Shown: positions 1 through 9,964 of the stretch, piece by piece
Position numbering within the stretch: the first letter of the stretch is position 1
Layout: each line of letters starts with the position of its first letter
Source: Bacillus sp. P14.5
GTDB taxonomy: Bacteria; Bacillota; Bacilli; Bacillales; Bacillaceae_B
Direction: 5' to 3'
Assembly (NCBI RefSeq): GCF_003316765.1
Contig: NZ_NIJF01000091.1
Coordinates: 1 to 60,663, forward strand
DNA: 60,663 nt
The notes under the pieces: model-generated
The model's database searches: none
What the model saw: the letters and a program-made list of their open reading frames with translations, nothing else
Told to the model about the DNA's origin: nothing
Made by a program: the position numbers and the translations under genes

Positions 1-50
1 CGTGGCGACACGTGCAGCTGACAGATACTAATCGATCGAGGACTTAACCA
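1..50 (+). rRNA. rrl: 23S ribosomal RNA, 3' end (partial)
   Basis: The first 50 bases match the conserved 3' terminus of Bacillus 23S rRNA. The closing segment GGACTTAACC would pair with the GGTTAAGT start of the mature molecule, which lies outside the window. The end is placed by that pairing. This is the tail of an rRNA operon directly upstream of the ctsR operon, as in B. subtilis. Confidence 0.93.
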
Positions 51-107
51 CGAATTATTAGCGAAACTCGGAATACTTTCTTCTTTCTTCTGACACTTTA
101 TCTAGTT

Positions 108-130
108 TTGAAAGAACGATGTTCTTTCAA
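108..130 (+). other. Perfect hairpin in the 23S-5S spacer
   Basis: TTGAAAGAAC (108-117) and GTTCTTTCAA (121-130) form a 10-bp stem with a 3-nt loop just upstream of 5S. It has no U-run of terminator type. By position it is likely part of the precursor rRNA processing region. That role is inferred. Confidence 0.6.
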
Positions 131-139
131 CTAAATATG

Positions 140-256
<117 letters not shown>

Positions 257-263
257 AATTTAA

Positions 264-289
264 AGAGTACCCGAGGGGTGCTCTTTTTT
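264..289 (+). terminator. Rho-independent terminator of the rRNA operon
   Basis: AGAGTACCC and GGGGTGCTCT form a stem followed by a run of six T, eight bases after the 5S gene. Diverged copies of this terminator recur at about 533-560, 801-828 and 1074-1099 inside the tandem array. Confidence 0.9.
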
Positions 290-369
290 GTGTTACAAAA
301 GAAAAGGAGAGACTGCTCTTCCCTTTCGCAAATTGATAAGACGCAGGAGCGAGGATGGGGAGGAGCAAG

Positions 370-475
370 AAGGTCGAGGACGAGAGGGAGAGAACACCGG
401 AGTGGGCTCTGCCCATGAGGATGCGAACGAGCGAAGCGGACGAAGAGATTCGCAGCTCATCGCCGTCCTCGCCTT
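370..475 (+). other. Candidate structured RNA element within each repeat unit
   Basis: AAGGTCGAGGACG (about 370-382) can pair with CGTCCTCGCCTT (464-475). Inside lie a hairpin GGGCTCTGCCC (404-414) and a stem GCGAA/TTCGC (423-427 with 449-453). Related copies lie at about 637-742 and 914-1014. No coding signal was found. Function is unknown, and the fold is predicted by eye only. Confidence 0.45.
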
Positions 476-1180
476 CAGTGCCGATGGTAGTTGGGTCTCC
501 CCTGTGAGAGTAGGACGTCGCCAGGCAATCAGAGAGTACCCGAAGTGGTGCTCTTTTTTTGTATTCCAAAAGAAAAGGGGGAGATCCCCTGCCGCCCATC
601 AATAAAACGCAGGAGCGAGGATGGGGAGGAGCAAGAAGGTCAAGGACGAGAGGGAGAGAACACCGGAATAGGCTCTGCCCATGAGGATGTGAACGAGCGA
701 AGCGGACGAAGAGATTCGCCGCTCATCGCCGTCCTCGCCTTCAGTGCCGATGGTAGTTGGGGCTCCCCCTGTGAGAGTAGGACGTCGCCAGGCAATTCAA
801 AGAGTACCCGAAGTGGTGCTCTTTTTTTGTATTGAAAAGAAAATAGAGGAGATCCTCTTCCTTTCCGCAACTCAATATGACGCAGGAGCGAGGAAGGGGA
901 GGAGCAAGAAGGTCGAGGAAGAGAGGGAGAGAGCACCGGAATGGGCTCTGCCCATGAGGATGCGAACGAGCGAAGCGGACGAAGAGATTCGCCGCTCATC
1001 GCCGTCCTCGCCTTCAGCGCCGATGGTAGTTGGGGACTCCCCCTGTGAGAATAGGACGTCGCCAGGCAATCAGAGAGTACCCGGAGTGGTGCTTTTTTTG
1101 TATTCCAAAGAAAAGGGGGAGATCCCCCAAAGTACGTAGGAGCGAGGATGGGGTGGAGCAAAAAGGTCAAGGAAGAACAG

Positions 1181-1496
1181 CCCGCATAGAAAATCCCAGG
1201 TATGAAGAAATTATTGGAGAGTGTGAAATATGAGTGAGTTAGTTTCCTTAATAGAGAAACTTACAATAAATAAAAGTATTTCTCCTTTTAATTTATAGAA
1301 TTTTCAGCGGCTGCTATTCATGGAGTATATATACGGGCATTTACTGAGTAAGGATTAGAGATAATGGTACCTCTAATCCTTTTTCCTGTTGATTTGTTCT
1401 GCGAATTACGGTTATGTACCTAACTTCTCTTATTAATAGGCAGAGGGTAGAATTTTTTGAGCGCTATTGTTCTCTTGAATAAATGCCGCAGTTAGT
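1181..1496. other. AT-rich intergenic stretch with a possible 22-codon ORF
   Basis: No recognisable gene. A short ORF at 1230-1298 (ATG, weak GGAGA upstream) could encode 22 residues. It has no known family and may be chance or a gene remnant. A terminator follows at 1349-1385. Confidence 0.4.
1349..1385 (+). terminator. Rho-independent terminator
   Basis: AGGATTAGAG (1351-1360) and CTCTAATCCT (1371-1380) form a perfect 10-bp stem followed by T5. On the opposite strand the U-run is poor, so it mainly serves the + strand. No convincing gene lies immediately upstream of it. Confidence 0.75.
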
Positions 1497-1985
1497 TCAA
1501 AAACTATCCTCTTTACTAGAGTTGGTATACAAAGGAATATTTTTTTTAATACTTTCACCTTTATCCATATTTCTCCATTCGACTACCACATATATGTTAC
1601 TGACTTCGTTAAAGGTAATAGGGCGGCCGGCTTCATTCACATATTCACCACCTTCAATGCTCCCAGTAGAGTTCTCTGCTATATCAATTCCTGTACCTGC
1701 CTCTGAACCAGTATGCACCTTGAAATCTTTACCGTTAATGATTGCGTGAGCTTCAAAGTAAATAGAGTCTGAATTATACTCCTCCGCATCTTTCATGATG
1801 AGAGTTCCATTGCCTGCTTTAAAGCTTTCTGGAGATATCTCCATTTCATAACCGGTTAGTTTCCATGTTTTACTTTCTCCCGTCAAAGATAAATATACGG
1901 ACTTCTCATTATCGTTACAGCCAGAAAGTATAACAATAAGTGACAGAATGAGCGGATAGATTAATTTATTGTTTTTGTGCGTCAT
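1497..1985 (-). CDS. Putative membrane-anchored lipoprotein, unknown function
   Basis: This 162-residue protein has a lysine-containing N-terminus, a hydrophobic core (about residues 9-19) and a lipobox LSGC. Cys23 is therefore the expected lipidated residue, and the rest should sit outside the membrane. The mature part is polar and looks beta-rich. I do not recognise the family. The start is supported by an AAGGGGTG ribosome site (complement of about 1991-1998). It is the only minus-strand gene I accept here and lies alone between the rRNA operon and ctsR. No gene is expected at this spot in B. subtilis, so it is probably accessory. Confidence 0.75.
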   Translation of the reverse strand: MTHKNNKLIYPLILSLIVILSGCNDNEKSVYLSLTGESKTWKLTGYEMEISPESFKAGNGTLIMKDAEEYNSDSIYFEAHAIINGKDFKVHTGSEAGTGIDIAENSTGSIEGGEYVNEAGRPITFNEVSNIYVVVEWRNMDKGESIKKNIPLYTNSSKEDSF

Positions 1986-2406
1986 GGTACACCCCTTGTT
2001 TAATATCGGATCTATTAGTTAGTCTGTTTTCAAAGATATTGTCGCTGATTGTGGTTCCAAATTCCTTAGAACTGCAATTGCTCACACTTTTCGAATAAGA
2101 CTGTACACTTCTGCTCCAATACGCATTAAGAAAAGCAGAACTCCATTACTTAAAGAGATAGAAACTTAGCAGCTTAGCTAATTTAAGTGTAACATAAGCT
2201 GATTTTTTTTGATTAACGGATCAATATTACTTAGGCTTATGTCAGAGAATTCCCCTGAACTAACGAGGTGATTGTAGAGGATCAAAAGTCAGCAGCAGCT
2301 TAGTGGCTTAAAATTTTTTGTAAGATTATGCTGGGGAACATTCGACAAATACCGGGGCGTGACTGTCACGAAAGCAAACATTCTTATATATTCCCTCAAT
2401 TCACAG

Positions 2407-2433
2407 GTTTAAGAAACCCCTGGTCCTGGGAAA
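2407..2433 (+). promoter_or_regulatory. Candidate SigB-type promoter of the ctsR operon
   Basis: GTTTAA (2407-2412) and GGGAAA (2428-2433) are separated by 15 nt. They fit the SigB consensus GTTTWW-N12-15-GGGWAW. The B. subtilis clpC operon is known to have both a SigB and a SigA promoter, in this order. Confidence 0.55.
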
Positions 2434-2455
2434 ACTTTTAAGGCAGATTAATCGA

Positions 2456-2485
2456 TTGCATTCATAAGTTGTTCTGTTGTATAAT
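2456..2485 (+). promoter_or_regulatory. SigA promoter of the ctsR operon
   Basis: TTGCAT (2456-2461) and a consensus TATAAT (2480-2485) lie 18 nt apart. The predicted start falls at about 2492, inside the CtsR operator, so repressor binding would block RNA polymerase. Confidence 0.8.
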
Positions 2486-2488
2486 CTT

Positions 2489-2512
2489 AGTCAAATATAG
2501 TCAAAGTCAAAA
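2489..2512 (+). promoter_or_regulatory. CtsR operator (heptad direct repeats)
   Basis: AGTCAAATATAGTCAAA (2489-2505) is a clear CtsR box, two GTCAAA heptads separated by 3 nt. A third GTCAAAA (2506-2512) abuts it. The site overlaps the transcription start, consistent with autorepression of the ctsR-mcsA-mcsB-clpC operon by CtsR. Confidence 0.88.
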
Positions 2513-2526
2513 GAGGAGGAGGCCTG

Positions 2527-2988
2527 ATGAGGAATATTTCCGATATCATCGAAAACTATCTTAAAACGGTTTTTGAATCAAGCGGCAATGAGATTGTGGA
2601 GATTAAACGCAGCGAAATTGCTGACAAGTTTCATTGTGTCCCCTCTCAAATCAACTATGTAATCAATACCAGGTTCACCATTGAACGGGGATATATGGTA
2701 GAGAGTAAACGGGGCGGCGGCGGATATATCCGCATTATGAAAGTGCATTCCCACGATCATGCCCATCTTGTCGACCAGTTGATTTCCCTTGTGGATTCCA
2801 GGGTCGCTCAAAGTGCAGCTGAAGATTTGGTATATCGTTTGGTGGAAGAAGAGGTTATTACATTAAGAGAAGCGAAAATAATGTTAAGCGTAATGGATCG
2901 TTCGGTGCTTTATATTGAATTGCCTGAGAGAGATGAGTTAAGGGCAAGGATGCTGAAGGCGATGCTGATTACGTTGAAATATAAATAG
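2527..2988 (+). CDS. ctsR: Transcriptional repressor CtsR of class III heat-shock genes
   Basis: This 153-residue protein has the usual length and sequence of CtsR. The N-terminal winged-helix DNA-binding domain covers about residues 1-75, with a glycine-rich RGGGGYIR wing at about 61-68. A helical C-terminal domain mediates dimerisation and recognition by McsB. CtsR dimers bind tandem heptads such as the one just upstream and repress clp genes until heat or arginine phosphorylation releases them. The start follows a strong AGGAGGAGG site. It is first in an operon with mcsA, mcsB and clpC. Confidence 0.97.
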   Translation: MRNISDIIENYLKTVFESSGNEIVEIKRSEIADKFHCVPSQINYVINTRFTIERGYMVESKRGGGGYIRIMKVHSHDHAHLVDQLISLVDSRVAQSAAEDLVYRLVEEEVITLREAKIMLSVMDRSVLYIELPERDELRARMLKAMLITLKYK

Positions 2989-3003
2989 GAGAGGTGAGTT
3001 GAA

Positions 3004-3546
3004 TTGATTTGCCAGGAGTGTAATGAAAGACCTGCCACTCTCCATTTTACAAAAATTGTGAACGGGGAAAAGACAGAAGTCCATTTATGTGAAAAGTGTG
3101 CTCAGGAAAAAGGTGAAATGTTCATGTTCGAAGGTTCTCCTTCTTTCTCCGTCAACAGCCTCCTTTCCGGTCTTTTGAATTTAAGTCCCGCTATGAAACA
3201 GCAGGAGAAGCACATATCCTCACAGGAGGTGCTTCAATGCGAGAAGTGCAAGTTAACATTTCAACAGTTCATTCAAGTAGGGCGGTTTGGCTGTGCGAAT
3301 TGTTATGAAACGTTCAAGGAAGAATTGACGCCGATCTTGAAGAGGGTCCACAGCGGAAATGTGGAGCATCATGGCAAGGTCCCTTCGCGGATGGGCGGCA
3401 CGATTCATTTAAAGAAGAAGGTCACTGGTTTGAAAGCCGAGCTCCAGCAGCTCATTCAGAATGAAGAGTTTGAACAGGCAGCTGGCGTGAGGGATGAAAT
3501 TCGTTCCCTTGAGAAGGAAATTCGGCAAGAGGGAGGCGGGAAGTAA
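3004..3546 (+). CDS. mcsA: McsA, zinc-binding activator of the arginine kinase McsB
   Basis: This 180-residue protein carries two pairs of CxxC motifs: CQEC and CEKC at about residues 3-33, and CEKC with CANC at about 78-101. A UVR-type motif rich in E/R/A follows near residues 145-175. McsA binds zinc and stimulates McsB kinase activity in the stress response. The start is TTG, chosen because GGAGAGGTG lies 7-15 nt upstream and the first Cys motif follows at once. The stop overlaps the mcsB ATG by one base, consistent with translational coupling. Confidence 0.95.
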   Translation: MICQECNERPATLHFTKIVNGEKTEVHLCEKCAQEKGEMFMFEGSPSFSVNSLLSGLLNLSPAMKQQEKHISSQEVLQCEKCKLTFQQFIQVGRFGCANCYETFKEELTPILKRVHSGNVEHHGKVPSRMGGTIHLKKKVTGLKAELQQLIQNEEFEQAAGVRDEIRSLEKEIRQEGGGK

Positions 3547-4616
3547 TGTCATTAGAAAAGTTTTTGAGCCAAGCCTCGAGTTCGTGGATGAGTGAGGAAG
3601 GACCGAACTCTGATGTGGTATTGAGCACCCGTATCCGCCTTGCCCGCAACTTGAGCAATTACCTCTTTCCTACTCTTTTTTCTTCAGAGGAAGCGAATAA
3701 AATCCTCGAAAAGATTCAGGAGAGTATTATGGGAGAGTCTGGGGAACATGGAAACCTCGAATTTTTAAGGATGTCTGATATGCAGCCGCTGCAGAAGCGT
3801 GTATTGATGGAGAAGCACCTTGTCAGTCCCAATTTGGCCGATGATTCCAGTTATGGCGGGGTAATTCTTTCAGAAAAGGAAGATATCAGTATCATGGTCA
3901 ACGAAGAAGACCACATCCGCATACAGTGTTTATATCCGGGTCTACAATTAAAGGAAGCGCTGCAGAAAGCAGGTGAAATAGATGACTGGCTGGAGAGCAA
4001 GCTGGACTTCGCTTTTCATGAAAAAAGCGGGTATCTGACTTCCTGCCCGACGAACGTGGGTACAGGGCTGAGAGCTTCAGTGATGATGCACCTTCCTGCC
4101 TTGATCATCACCCAGCAAATGAACCGCATCATTCCCGCTATCAATCAGCTTGGATTAGTTGTTAGAGGAATTTACGGTGAAGGCAGCGAAGCTTTAGGTA
4201 ACATCTTTCAAATCTCCAATCAAATCACTCTCGGAAAATCCGAGGAAGACATCGTGGATGATTTAACGGGAGTCGTTAAGCAGATTATTGCCCAAGAACA
4301 ATCAGCGCGGGAAGCATTAGTGAAAACTTCAAACATACAATTAGAAGACAGAGTGTTCCGCTCTCTGGGTGTTTTGGAGAATTGCAGAATCATTGAATCA
4401 AAAGAAGCAGCAAAATGTTTGTCAGATGTGAGATTGGGCATTGATTTAGGGTATATACAAAATATATCCCGCAATATATTAAATGAATTAATGATACTGA
4501 CCCAGCCCGGGTTTTTACAACAATATTCAGGCGGTCCGCTCCGCCCTGACGAGAGGGATACAAGAAGAGCGGCCTTTATTCGGGAACGACTTAAACTTGA
4601 GAATAGAAGCAGTTAG
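3546..4616 (+). CDS. mcsB: Protein-arginine kinase McsB
   Basis: This 356-residue protein belongs to the phosphagen-kinase family but phosphorylates protein arginines. Visible motifs are STRIRLARN (27-35), the catalytic-cysteine loop CPTNVGTG (Cys167) and the [15 protein letters not shown] segment at about 210-224. Arginine phosphorylation marks proteins for ClpC-ClpP and inactivates CtsR. It works with McsA, encoded just upstream with a one-base overlap, and ClpC, encoded 12 nt downstream. Confidence 0.97.
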   Translation: MSLEKFLSQASSSWMSEEGPNSDVVLSTRIRLARNLSNYLFPTLFSSEEANKILEKIQESIMGESGEHGNLEFLRMSDMQPLQKRVLMEKHLVSPNLADDSSYGGVILSEKEDISIMVNEEDHIRIQCLYPGLQLKEALQKAGEIDDWLESKLDFAFHEKSGYLTSCPTNVGTGLRASVMMHLPALIITQQMNRIIPAINQLGLVVRGIYGEGSEALGNIFQISNQITLGKSEEDIVDDLTGVVKQIIAQEQSAREALVKTSNIQLEDRVFRSLGVLENCRIIESKEAAKCLSDVRLGIDLGYIQNISRNILNELMILTQPGFLQQYSGGPLRPDERDTRRAAFIRERLKLENRSS

Positions 4617-4628
4617 GAGGAGACGATT

Positions 4629-7070
4629 ATGATGTTTGGCAGATTTACTGAAAGAGCCCAAAAGGTATTGGCTTTGGCACAGGAAGAGGCTATCCGTTTA
4701 TCTCACAGCAACATCGGTACAGAACATATTCTTTTAGGGTTAGTGCGCGAGGGTGAAGGAATTGCAGCTAAAGGATTGACTGCCTTGGGCTTGAGCCCTG
4801 AAAAAATTCAGAAGGAAGTGGAAGGGCTGATTGGGAAAGGCAAGGAGAACTCCCAAACCATCCATTACACTCCCAGAGCGAAAAAGGTTATAGAATTGTC
4901 CATGGATGAAGCGAGAAAGCTGGGTCATTCCTACGTGGGGACCGAGCATATCCTTCTCGGATTGATCCGTGAAGGAGAAGGTGTAGCGGCAAGAGTGCTG
5001 AACAACCTTGGTGTAAGCTTGAATAAAGCAAGACAGCAGGTATTACAGCTGCTTGGCAGCAACGAATCCAACGGACATCAAAGCGGTACCAGCACAAATG
5101 CAAATACACCTACGCTGGACAGCCTGGCAAGGGACCTGACCGCGATAGCAAGGGAAGACAGCCTTGACCCGGTCATCGGGAGAAGCAAGGAAATCCAGCG
5201 CGTTATTGAGGTGCTCAGCCGAAGAACGAAGAACAACCCGGTATTGATTGGTGAACCTGGTGTCGGTAAAACAGCAATCGCTGAAGGCCTGGCACAGCAA
5301 ATCGTCAATAATGAAGTGCCTGAAATCCTGCGTGACAAACGTGTCATGACGCTGGATATGGGTACTGTCGTTGCAGGGACCAAATACCGTGGTGAATTTG
5401 AGGACCGCCTTAAAAAGGTCATGGATGAAATCCGCCAGGCGGGCAATATCATCCTCTTCATCGATGAACTCCACACATTAATTGGTGCAGGCGGTGCGGA
5501 AGGTGCTATCGACGCATCAAATATCCTGAAGCCGTCCCTTGCCCGCGGTGAATTACAGTGTATTGGTGCAACGACGCTTGATGAGTACCGTAAATACATC
5601 GAGAAGGATGCCGCGTTGGAAAGAAGGTTCCAGCCGATCCAGGTGGATGAGCCGACACCGGATGAGTCCGTTCAAATTTTAAAAGGCCTTCGGGACCGTT
5701 ATGAAGCCCATCACCGTGTTTCCATCACGGATGAAGCGATTGAAGCAGCTGTTAAGCTTTCTGACCGCTACATTTCAGACCGCTTCCTTCCAGATAAAGC
5801 GATTGACTTGATTGATGAGTCTGGTTCCAAGGTAAGGCTGCGATCTTATACGACCCCTCCTAACCTTAAAGAACTTGAAGTGAAGCTTGAAGAGATTAGG
5901 AAAGAGAAGGATGCTGCAGTCCAAAGCCAGGAATTTGAGAAGGCTGCATCCCTTAGAGATACAGAGCAGCGTTTAAGAGAAGAGCTTGAAGAAACAAAGA
6001 AAACCTGGAAAGAAAAGCAAGGGCAGGAGAATACAGAAGTTACAGTCGAAGATATCGCCAAAGTGGTATCCAGCTGGACCGGAATCCCTGTTTCAAAACT
6101 GGCACAGACTGAAACGGATAAGCTTCTGAAGCTTGAAGAGATTCTCCATTCACGCGTAATCGGGCAGGATGAAGCAGTCAAAGCGGTTTCTAAAGCTGTC
6201 AGAAGAGCAAGAGCCGGCTTGAAAGACCCTAAGAGGCCTATCGGTTCATTTGTATTCCTTGGGCCGACTGGTGTAGGTAAGACCGAGTTGGCAAGGGCGC
6301 TCGCAGAATCTATGTTCGGTGATGAAGAATCCATGATCCGGATCGACATGTCCGAGTATATGGAAAAACACTCGACATCCCGTCTTGTTGGATCTCCTCC
6401 GGGGTATGTAGGATATGAGGAAGGCGGACAGCTGACAGAAAAGGTTCGCCGCAAACCATATTCCGTCGTCCTGCTGGATGAGATTGAAAAGGCGCATCCA
6501 GATGTGTTCAATATTCTTCTGCAAGTGCTGGAAGACGGCCGTCTGACGGATAGTAAAGGGCGCACCGTCGATTTCAGGAATACTGTTCTGATCATGACTT
6601 CGAATGTTGGAGCTGAATCGCTGAAAAAGAATAAATATGTCGGATTCAACATCCAGGATGGTGAGCAGGATTATAAAGATATGAAAGGAAAAGTGATGGA
6701 AGAGCTGAAAAGAGCCTTCCGCCCAGAGTTCCTGAATCGTATCGATGAGATCATTGTTTTCCATTCGCTTGAAAAAGATCATTTAAAAGAGATAGTGACA
6801 TTGATGTCCGATCAATTGACAAATAGATTGAAAGAGCAGGATATCAACCTTGAGCTGACCGATGCAGCCAAGGAGAAGATCGCGGATGAAGGCTTTGATC
6901 CTGAATACGGGGCGCGTCCACTGCGCCGTGCCATCCAGAAGCATATCGAGGACCGCCTGTCTGAAGAGCTTCTGAAAGGAACTGTCCTTACAGGGCAAAG
7001 TGTACTCATAGATGTGGAAGATAAAGAATTCACAGTCAAAATGAGAGAAACCACCAATACACCTTCATAG
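4629..7070 (+). CDS. clpC: ATP-dependent Clp protease ATPase subunit ClpC
   Basis: This 813-residue AAA+ unfoldase is near the usual length. Two Clp-N repeats occupy about residues 1-145. AAA-1 has Walker A GEPGVGKT (208-215) and Walker B ILFIDE. A UVR-containing middle domain (about 415-470) binds MecA or McsB. AAA-2 has GPTGVGKT and VVLLDE, followed by the C-terminal D2-small domain. Hexamers feed arginine-phosphorylated or adaptor-bound proteins to ClpP. It closes the CtsR-controlled operon. The start follows TTAGGAGGAGACG; ATG at 4629 or 4632 are both possible. Confidence 0.98.
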   Translation: MMFGRFTERAQKVLALAQEEAIRLSHSNIGTEHILLGLVREGEGIAAKGLTALGLSPEKIQKEVEGLIGKGKENSQTIHYTPRAKKVIELSMDEARKLGHSYVGTEHILLGLIREGEGVAARVLNNLGVSLNKARQQVLQLLGSNESNGHQSGTSTNANTPTLDSLARDLTAIAREDSLDPVIGRSKEIQRVIEVLSRRTKNNPVLIGEPGVGKTAIAEGLAQQIVNNEVPEILRDKRVMTLDMGTVVAGTKYRGEFEDRLKKVMDEIRQAGNIILFIDELHTLIGAGGAEGAIDASNILKPSLARGELQCIGATTLDEYRKYIEKDAALERRFQPIQVDEPTPDESVQILKGLRDRYEAHHRVSITDEAIEAAVKLSDRYISDRFLPDKAIDLIDESGSKVRLRSYTTPPNLKELEVKLEEIRKEKDAAVQSQEFEKAASLRDTEQRLREELEETKKTWKEKQGQENTEVTVEDIAKVVSSWTGIPVSKLAQTETDKLLKLEEILHSRVIGQDEAVKAVSKAVRRARAGLKDPKRPIGSFVFLGPTGVGKTELARALAESMFGDEESMIRIDMSEYMEKHSTSRLVGSPPGYVGYEEGGQLTEKVRRKPYSVVLLDEIEKAHPDVFNILLQVLEDGRLTDSKGRTVDFRNTVLIMTSNVGAESLKKNKYVGFNIQDGEQDYKDMKGKVMEELKRAFRPEFLNRIDEIIVFHSLEKDHLKEIVTLMSDQLTNRLKEQDINLELTDAAKEKIADEGFDPEYGARPLRRAIQKHIEDRLSEELLKGTVLTGQSVLIDVEDKEFTVKMRETTNTPS

Positions 7071-7086
7071 AGGTCAAGTAAAGCAA

Positions 7087-7168
7087 AGCAAGAGCAGCCA
7101 ACTAGTCTTTCCTGTGAGAGGATCACTTTTCAAGTGCCTCCTCCTAAGGAAAGAAGGCTGCTCTTGGC
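7087..7168 (+). terminator. Extended imperfect hairpin after clpC, probable terminator
   Basis: AGAGCAGCC (7091-7099) pairs with GGCTGCTCT (7156-7164). Inside, TCTTTCCT (about 7106-7113) pairs with AGGAAAGA (7147-7154). A T-rich tract (CTTTTCTTGTTTT) follows. At about 80 nt it is unusually long for a terminator. Confidence 0.6.
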
Positions 7169-7510
7169 TTGCCTTTTCTTGTTTTCGGACAAGATTGTGT
7201 CTAAAAATGTTGATTTCGATTAGTCACTAGGCCGGGGAATGCCCCTGTATGGAAGGGGACTATGGTGATTGAAATTCGAAATTCAAGTGATAGAGCAGCA
7301 AGGGTTTAAGAATTAGTCCTGCACAATGGTTTAAAAGAAGAGGCAATCTGCCACATTTCCACGCTTAAACAAAGAAGTACTGCTGCCGTGGACTTTAAAA
7401 CTTTGAAATTCCTCAAATTTGTAACCTTCCCGTAAAAAAGCTACAATCATTCCCAATAGAAGTATTTCAATAAAATAATTCACATAGATATGAAGAGAGA
7501 GGTTATATAG
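7169..7510. other. clpC-radA intergenic region
   Basis: Apart from the radA promoter at 7419-7447, I see no gene or named element. The A/T-rich sequence around 7260-7400 contains no ORF with a ribosome site. Confidence 0.5.
7419..7447 (+). promoter_or_regulatory. Probable SigA promoter of radA-disA
   Basis: TTGTAA (7419-7424) and TACAAT (7442-7447) lie 17 nt apart, about 65 nt before the radA TTG. Confidence 0.55.
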
Positions 7511-8886
7511 TTGGCAAAGAAAAAACCAAATTCATGTGTCAGTCTTGCGGATACGAATCAGCCAAGTGGATGGGAAGATGTCCAGGCTGTTCAGAGTGGA
7601 ATAAGATGGTTGAGGAAGTGGAGATTACCGGGAAACAGCCGAGGGGAGCTTTTAAACATTCCATAGAGCAAGGCCCATCAAAGGCTGAGAAACTGGTATC
7701 CATTCAATCAAAGCAGGAACCCCGGGTGGAAACGGACTCCAAAGAACTGAACAGGGTACTTGGCGGAGGGGTCGTTCCAGGTTCGCTGATCCTGATTGGG
7801 GGAGATCCGGGTATAGGGAAATCCACATTGCTTTTGCAGGTTTCATCCCAGTTGGCTGAGGGTAAACACAAAGTTCTATATATATCAGGTGAGGAATCAA
7901 TCAAGCAGACGAAACTTAGGGCAGACCGCCTTGAAATAAAAGCAGACGATTTATATATATATGCCGAAACCAATTTGGAAGCAATCCATGGAACCATCGA
8001 AGAGATTGCGCCGGAATTTGTGATTGTCGATTCCATTCAAACCGTTTTCCATCCCGAGGTAACTTCAGCTCCTGGCAGTGTTTCACAAGTCAGGGAGTGT
8101 ACCGCAGAATTAATGAGGATTGCCAAAACAAAAGGAATTGCCATATTTATAGTCGGGCATGTTACAAAAGAGGGGTCCATTGCCGGTCCCAGACTATTGG
8201 AACACATGGTGGATACCGTGCTCTATTTTGAAGGCGAGAGGCACCATGCTTACAGAATTTTAAGAGCTGTCAAAAACCGGTTTGGTTCTACTAATGAGAT
8301 GGGAATCTTTGAAATGAAGGAGCTCGGCCTTGAAGAAGTGGATAATCCATCTGAGATCTTTCTTGAAGAAAGATCCCAGGGAGCAGCCGGATCGACGGTA
8401 GTCGCTTCTATGGAAGGCACCAGGCCGGTACTTGTAGAGATTCAGGCGCTCGTTACTCCTACAAGCTTCAATAATCCGAGGAGGATGGCGACAGGAATAG
8501 ACCACAGCAGGGTATCCTTGATCATGGCTGTACTAGAGAAACGGGCAGGGTTCCTGCTTCAGCATCAGGATGCGTATTTAAAGGTAGCAGGCGGAGTAAA
8601 GCTGGATGAGCCCGCAATCGATCTTGCTGTTGCTGCTTCCATTGCCTCAAGTTTCAGGGATCAATCCTCAGATGCCTTCGACTGTATTATAGGAGAAGTG
8701 GGGCTGACAGGCGAAATCAGGAGAGTATCCAGAATTGAACAGCGCGTCCAGGAAGCGGCAAAGCTTGGTTTTAAAAGAGTGATCATTCCTGCTAACAATA
8801 TCGGAGGCTGGAAAGTGCCATCCGGAATTGAAATCGTCGGTGTGAAAAACATCAACGAAGCACTGAAGCAAATTTTAGGAGGATAA
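7511..8886 (+). CDS. radA: DNA repair protein RadA (Sms), with a one-base frame break at its start
   Basis: RadA is a RecA-like ATPase/helicase that assists homologous recombination and branch migration. From the internal ATG at 7534 the protein has 450 residues: a Cys4 zinc finger (C2, C5, C16, C19), Walker [11 protein letters not shown] (89-98), the RadA-specific KNRFG motif near 248 and a Lon-like C-terminal domain. The family normally starts a few residues earlier. A TTG at 7511, behind the AGAGAGG ribosome site (about 7495-7501), reads MAKKK and then leaves frame at an A6 tract (7520-7525). One more A would join it as [17 protein letters not shown] 7534 has no ribosome site. The break is either a base-call error or a slippage site. 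Confidence 0.9.
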
Positions 8887-8890
8887 TTAG

Positions 8891-9964
8891 ATGAGCGAGA
8901 AGAAGGTACAGGATAAGTCCATGTCCGATATCCTGCAGTTCGTTGCTCCGGGGTCTCCTCTCCGCGAAGGAATTGACAACGTATTGAGGGCGAATACCGG
9001 CGGACTTATCGTAATTGGTTACAATGACAAAGTGAAATCATTGGTGGACGGAGGGTTCCATATTAATAGTGTATTTTCGCCGAGTTATCTTTATGAATTG
9101 GCGAAAATGGATGGGGCCATCATCTTAAATGATTCAGGCACAAAAATCATCCTGGCCAATGCGCAGCTTGCCCCGGATGCGACTGTACCTTCTTCCGAGA
9201 CCGGCATGAGGCACAGGACTGCTGAGCGTGTAGCCAAGCAGACCAAATCCCTGGTTGTTGCTATTTCCCAGAGAAGGAATGTCATTACCTTGTATCAGGG
9301 AAATTTCAGGTATGCGCTAAAGGATATTTCGAATATCCTTACGAAAGCTAATCAGGCCATCCAGACACTTGAGAAGTATAAGGTCGTGCTGGACCAGAGT
9401 ATATCGAACCTTTCTGTGCTTGAATTTGAAGAGCTCGTCACATACAGTGATCTTCTGCAGGTCCTGCACCGCTTCGAAATGGTCCTGCGAATCAAAAATG
9501 AACTTTTGACCTATTTAAGTGAGCTGGGAACGGAGGGCAGATTGATCAGACTGCAAATGAATGAACTTCTTTCAGATATCGAAGAGGAAGCGATGCTGAT
9601 AATAAGGGATTACTCCCATGTCCGGGATATCAAACCTTTTGATATCCTGCACAAATTTCAAGAACTGGTCCATTCTGAAGTTCTGGATGATACTGTGCTT
9701 CTTAAACTGCTGGGGTACAACGGATATATCCACCTGGATGATGGAGTCTGCCCTAGAGGCTACAGGGTCTTAAACAAAATCCCAAGGCTGCCGATTGTCA
9801 TCATTGAGAATCTCGTGACGAATTTTGAGATCCTGCCTAATATCCTTAAAGCGGATGTAGAGGGGCTGGATGATGTGGAAGGCATCGGTGAAGTCAGAGC
9901 CCGAAAGATCAAGCAGGGGTTGAAGCTGATCAGGGAACAGACTTTCGCTGACAGGCAGCTATAG
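8891..9964 (+). CDS. disA: DNA integrity scanning protein DisA, diadenylate cyclase
   Basis: This 357-residue protein makes cyclic di-AMP from two ATP and scans DNA for branched structures during sporulation and growth. The N-terminal DAC domain has the DGA (74-76) and RHR (107-109) catalytic motifs. A helical linker covers about 145-285. A C-terminal helix-hairpin-helix domain (about 300-357, [19 protein letters not shown]) binds DNA. It follows radA by 4 nt. RadA is known to bind and modulate DisA, so co-transcription makes sense. Confidence 0.97.
   Translation: MSEKKVQDKSMSDILQFVAPGSPLREGIDNVLRANTGGLIVIGYNDKVKSLVDGGFHINSVFSPSYLYELAKMDGAIILNDSGTKIILANAQLAPDATVPSSETGMRHRTAERVAKQTKSLVVAISQRRNVITLYQGNFRYALKDISNILTKANQAIQTLEKYKVVLDQSISNLSVLEFEELVTYSDLLQVLHRFEMVLRIKNELLTYLSELGTEGRLIRLQMNELLSDIEEEAMLIIRDYSHVRDIKPFDILHKFQELVHSEVLDDTVLLKLLGYNGYIHLDDGVCPRGYRVLNKIPRLPIVIIENLVTNFEILPNILKADVEGLDDVEGIGEVRARKIKQGLKLIREQTFADRQL

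Larger units (their letters stand above)
1986..2526. other. Intergenic region upstream of ctsR
   Basis: The region separates the divergent lipoprotein gene from ctsR. It holds a perfect inverted repeat CGTGACTGTCACG (2358-2370), a candidate SigB promoter, a SigA promoter and the CtsR operator. The part from about 2040 to 2340 shows nothing I can name. Confidence 0.6.

Noticed and set aside
1483..1749. 88-codon plus-strand frame
   Set aside because: It is antisense to the lipoprotein gene, which has a signal peptide, lipobox and ribosome site; the plus frame has none.
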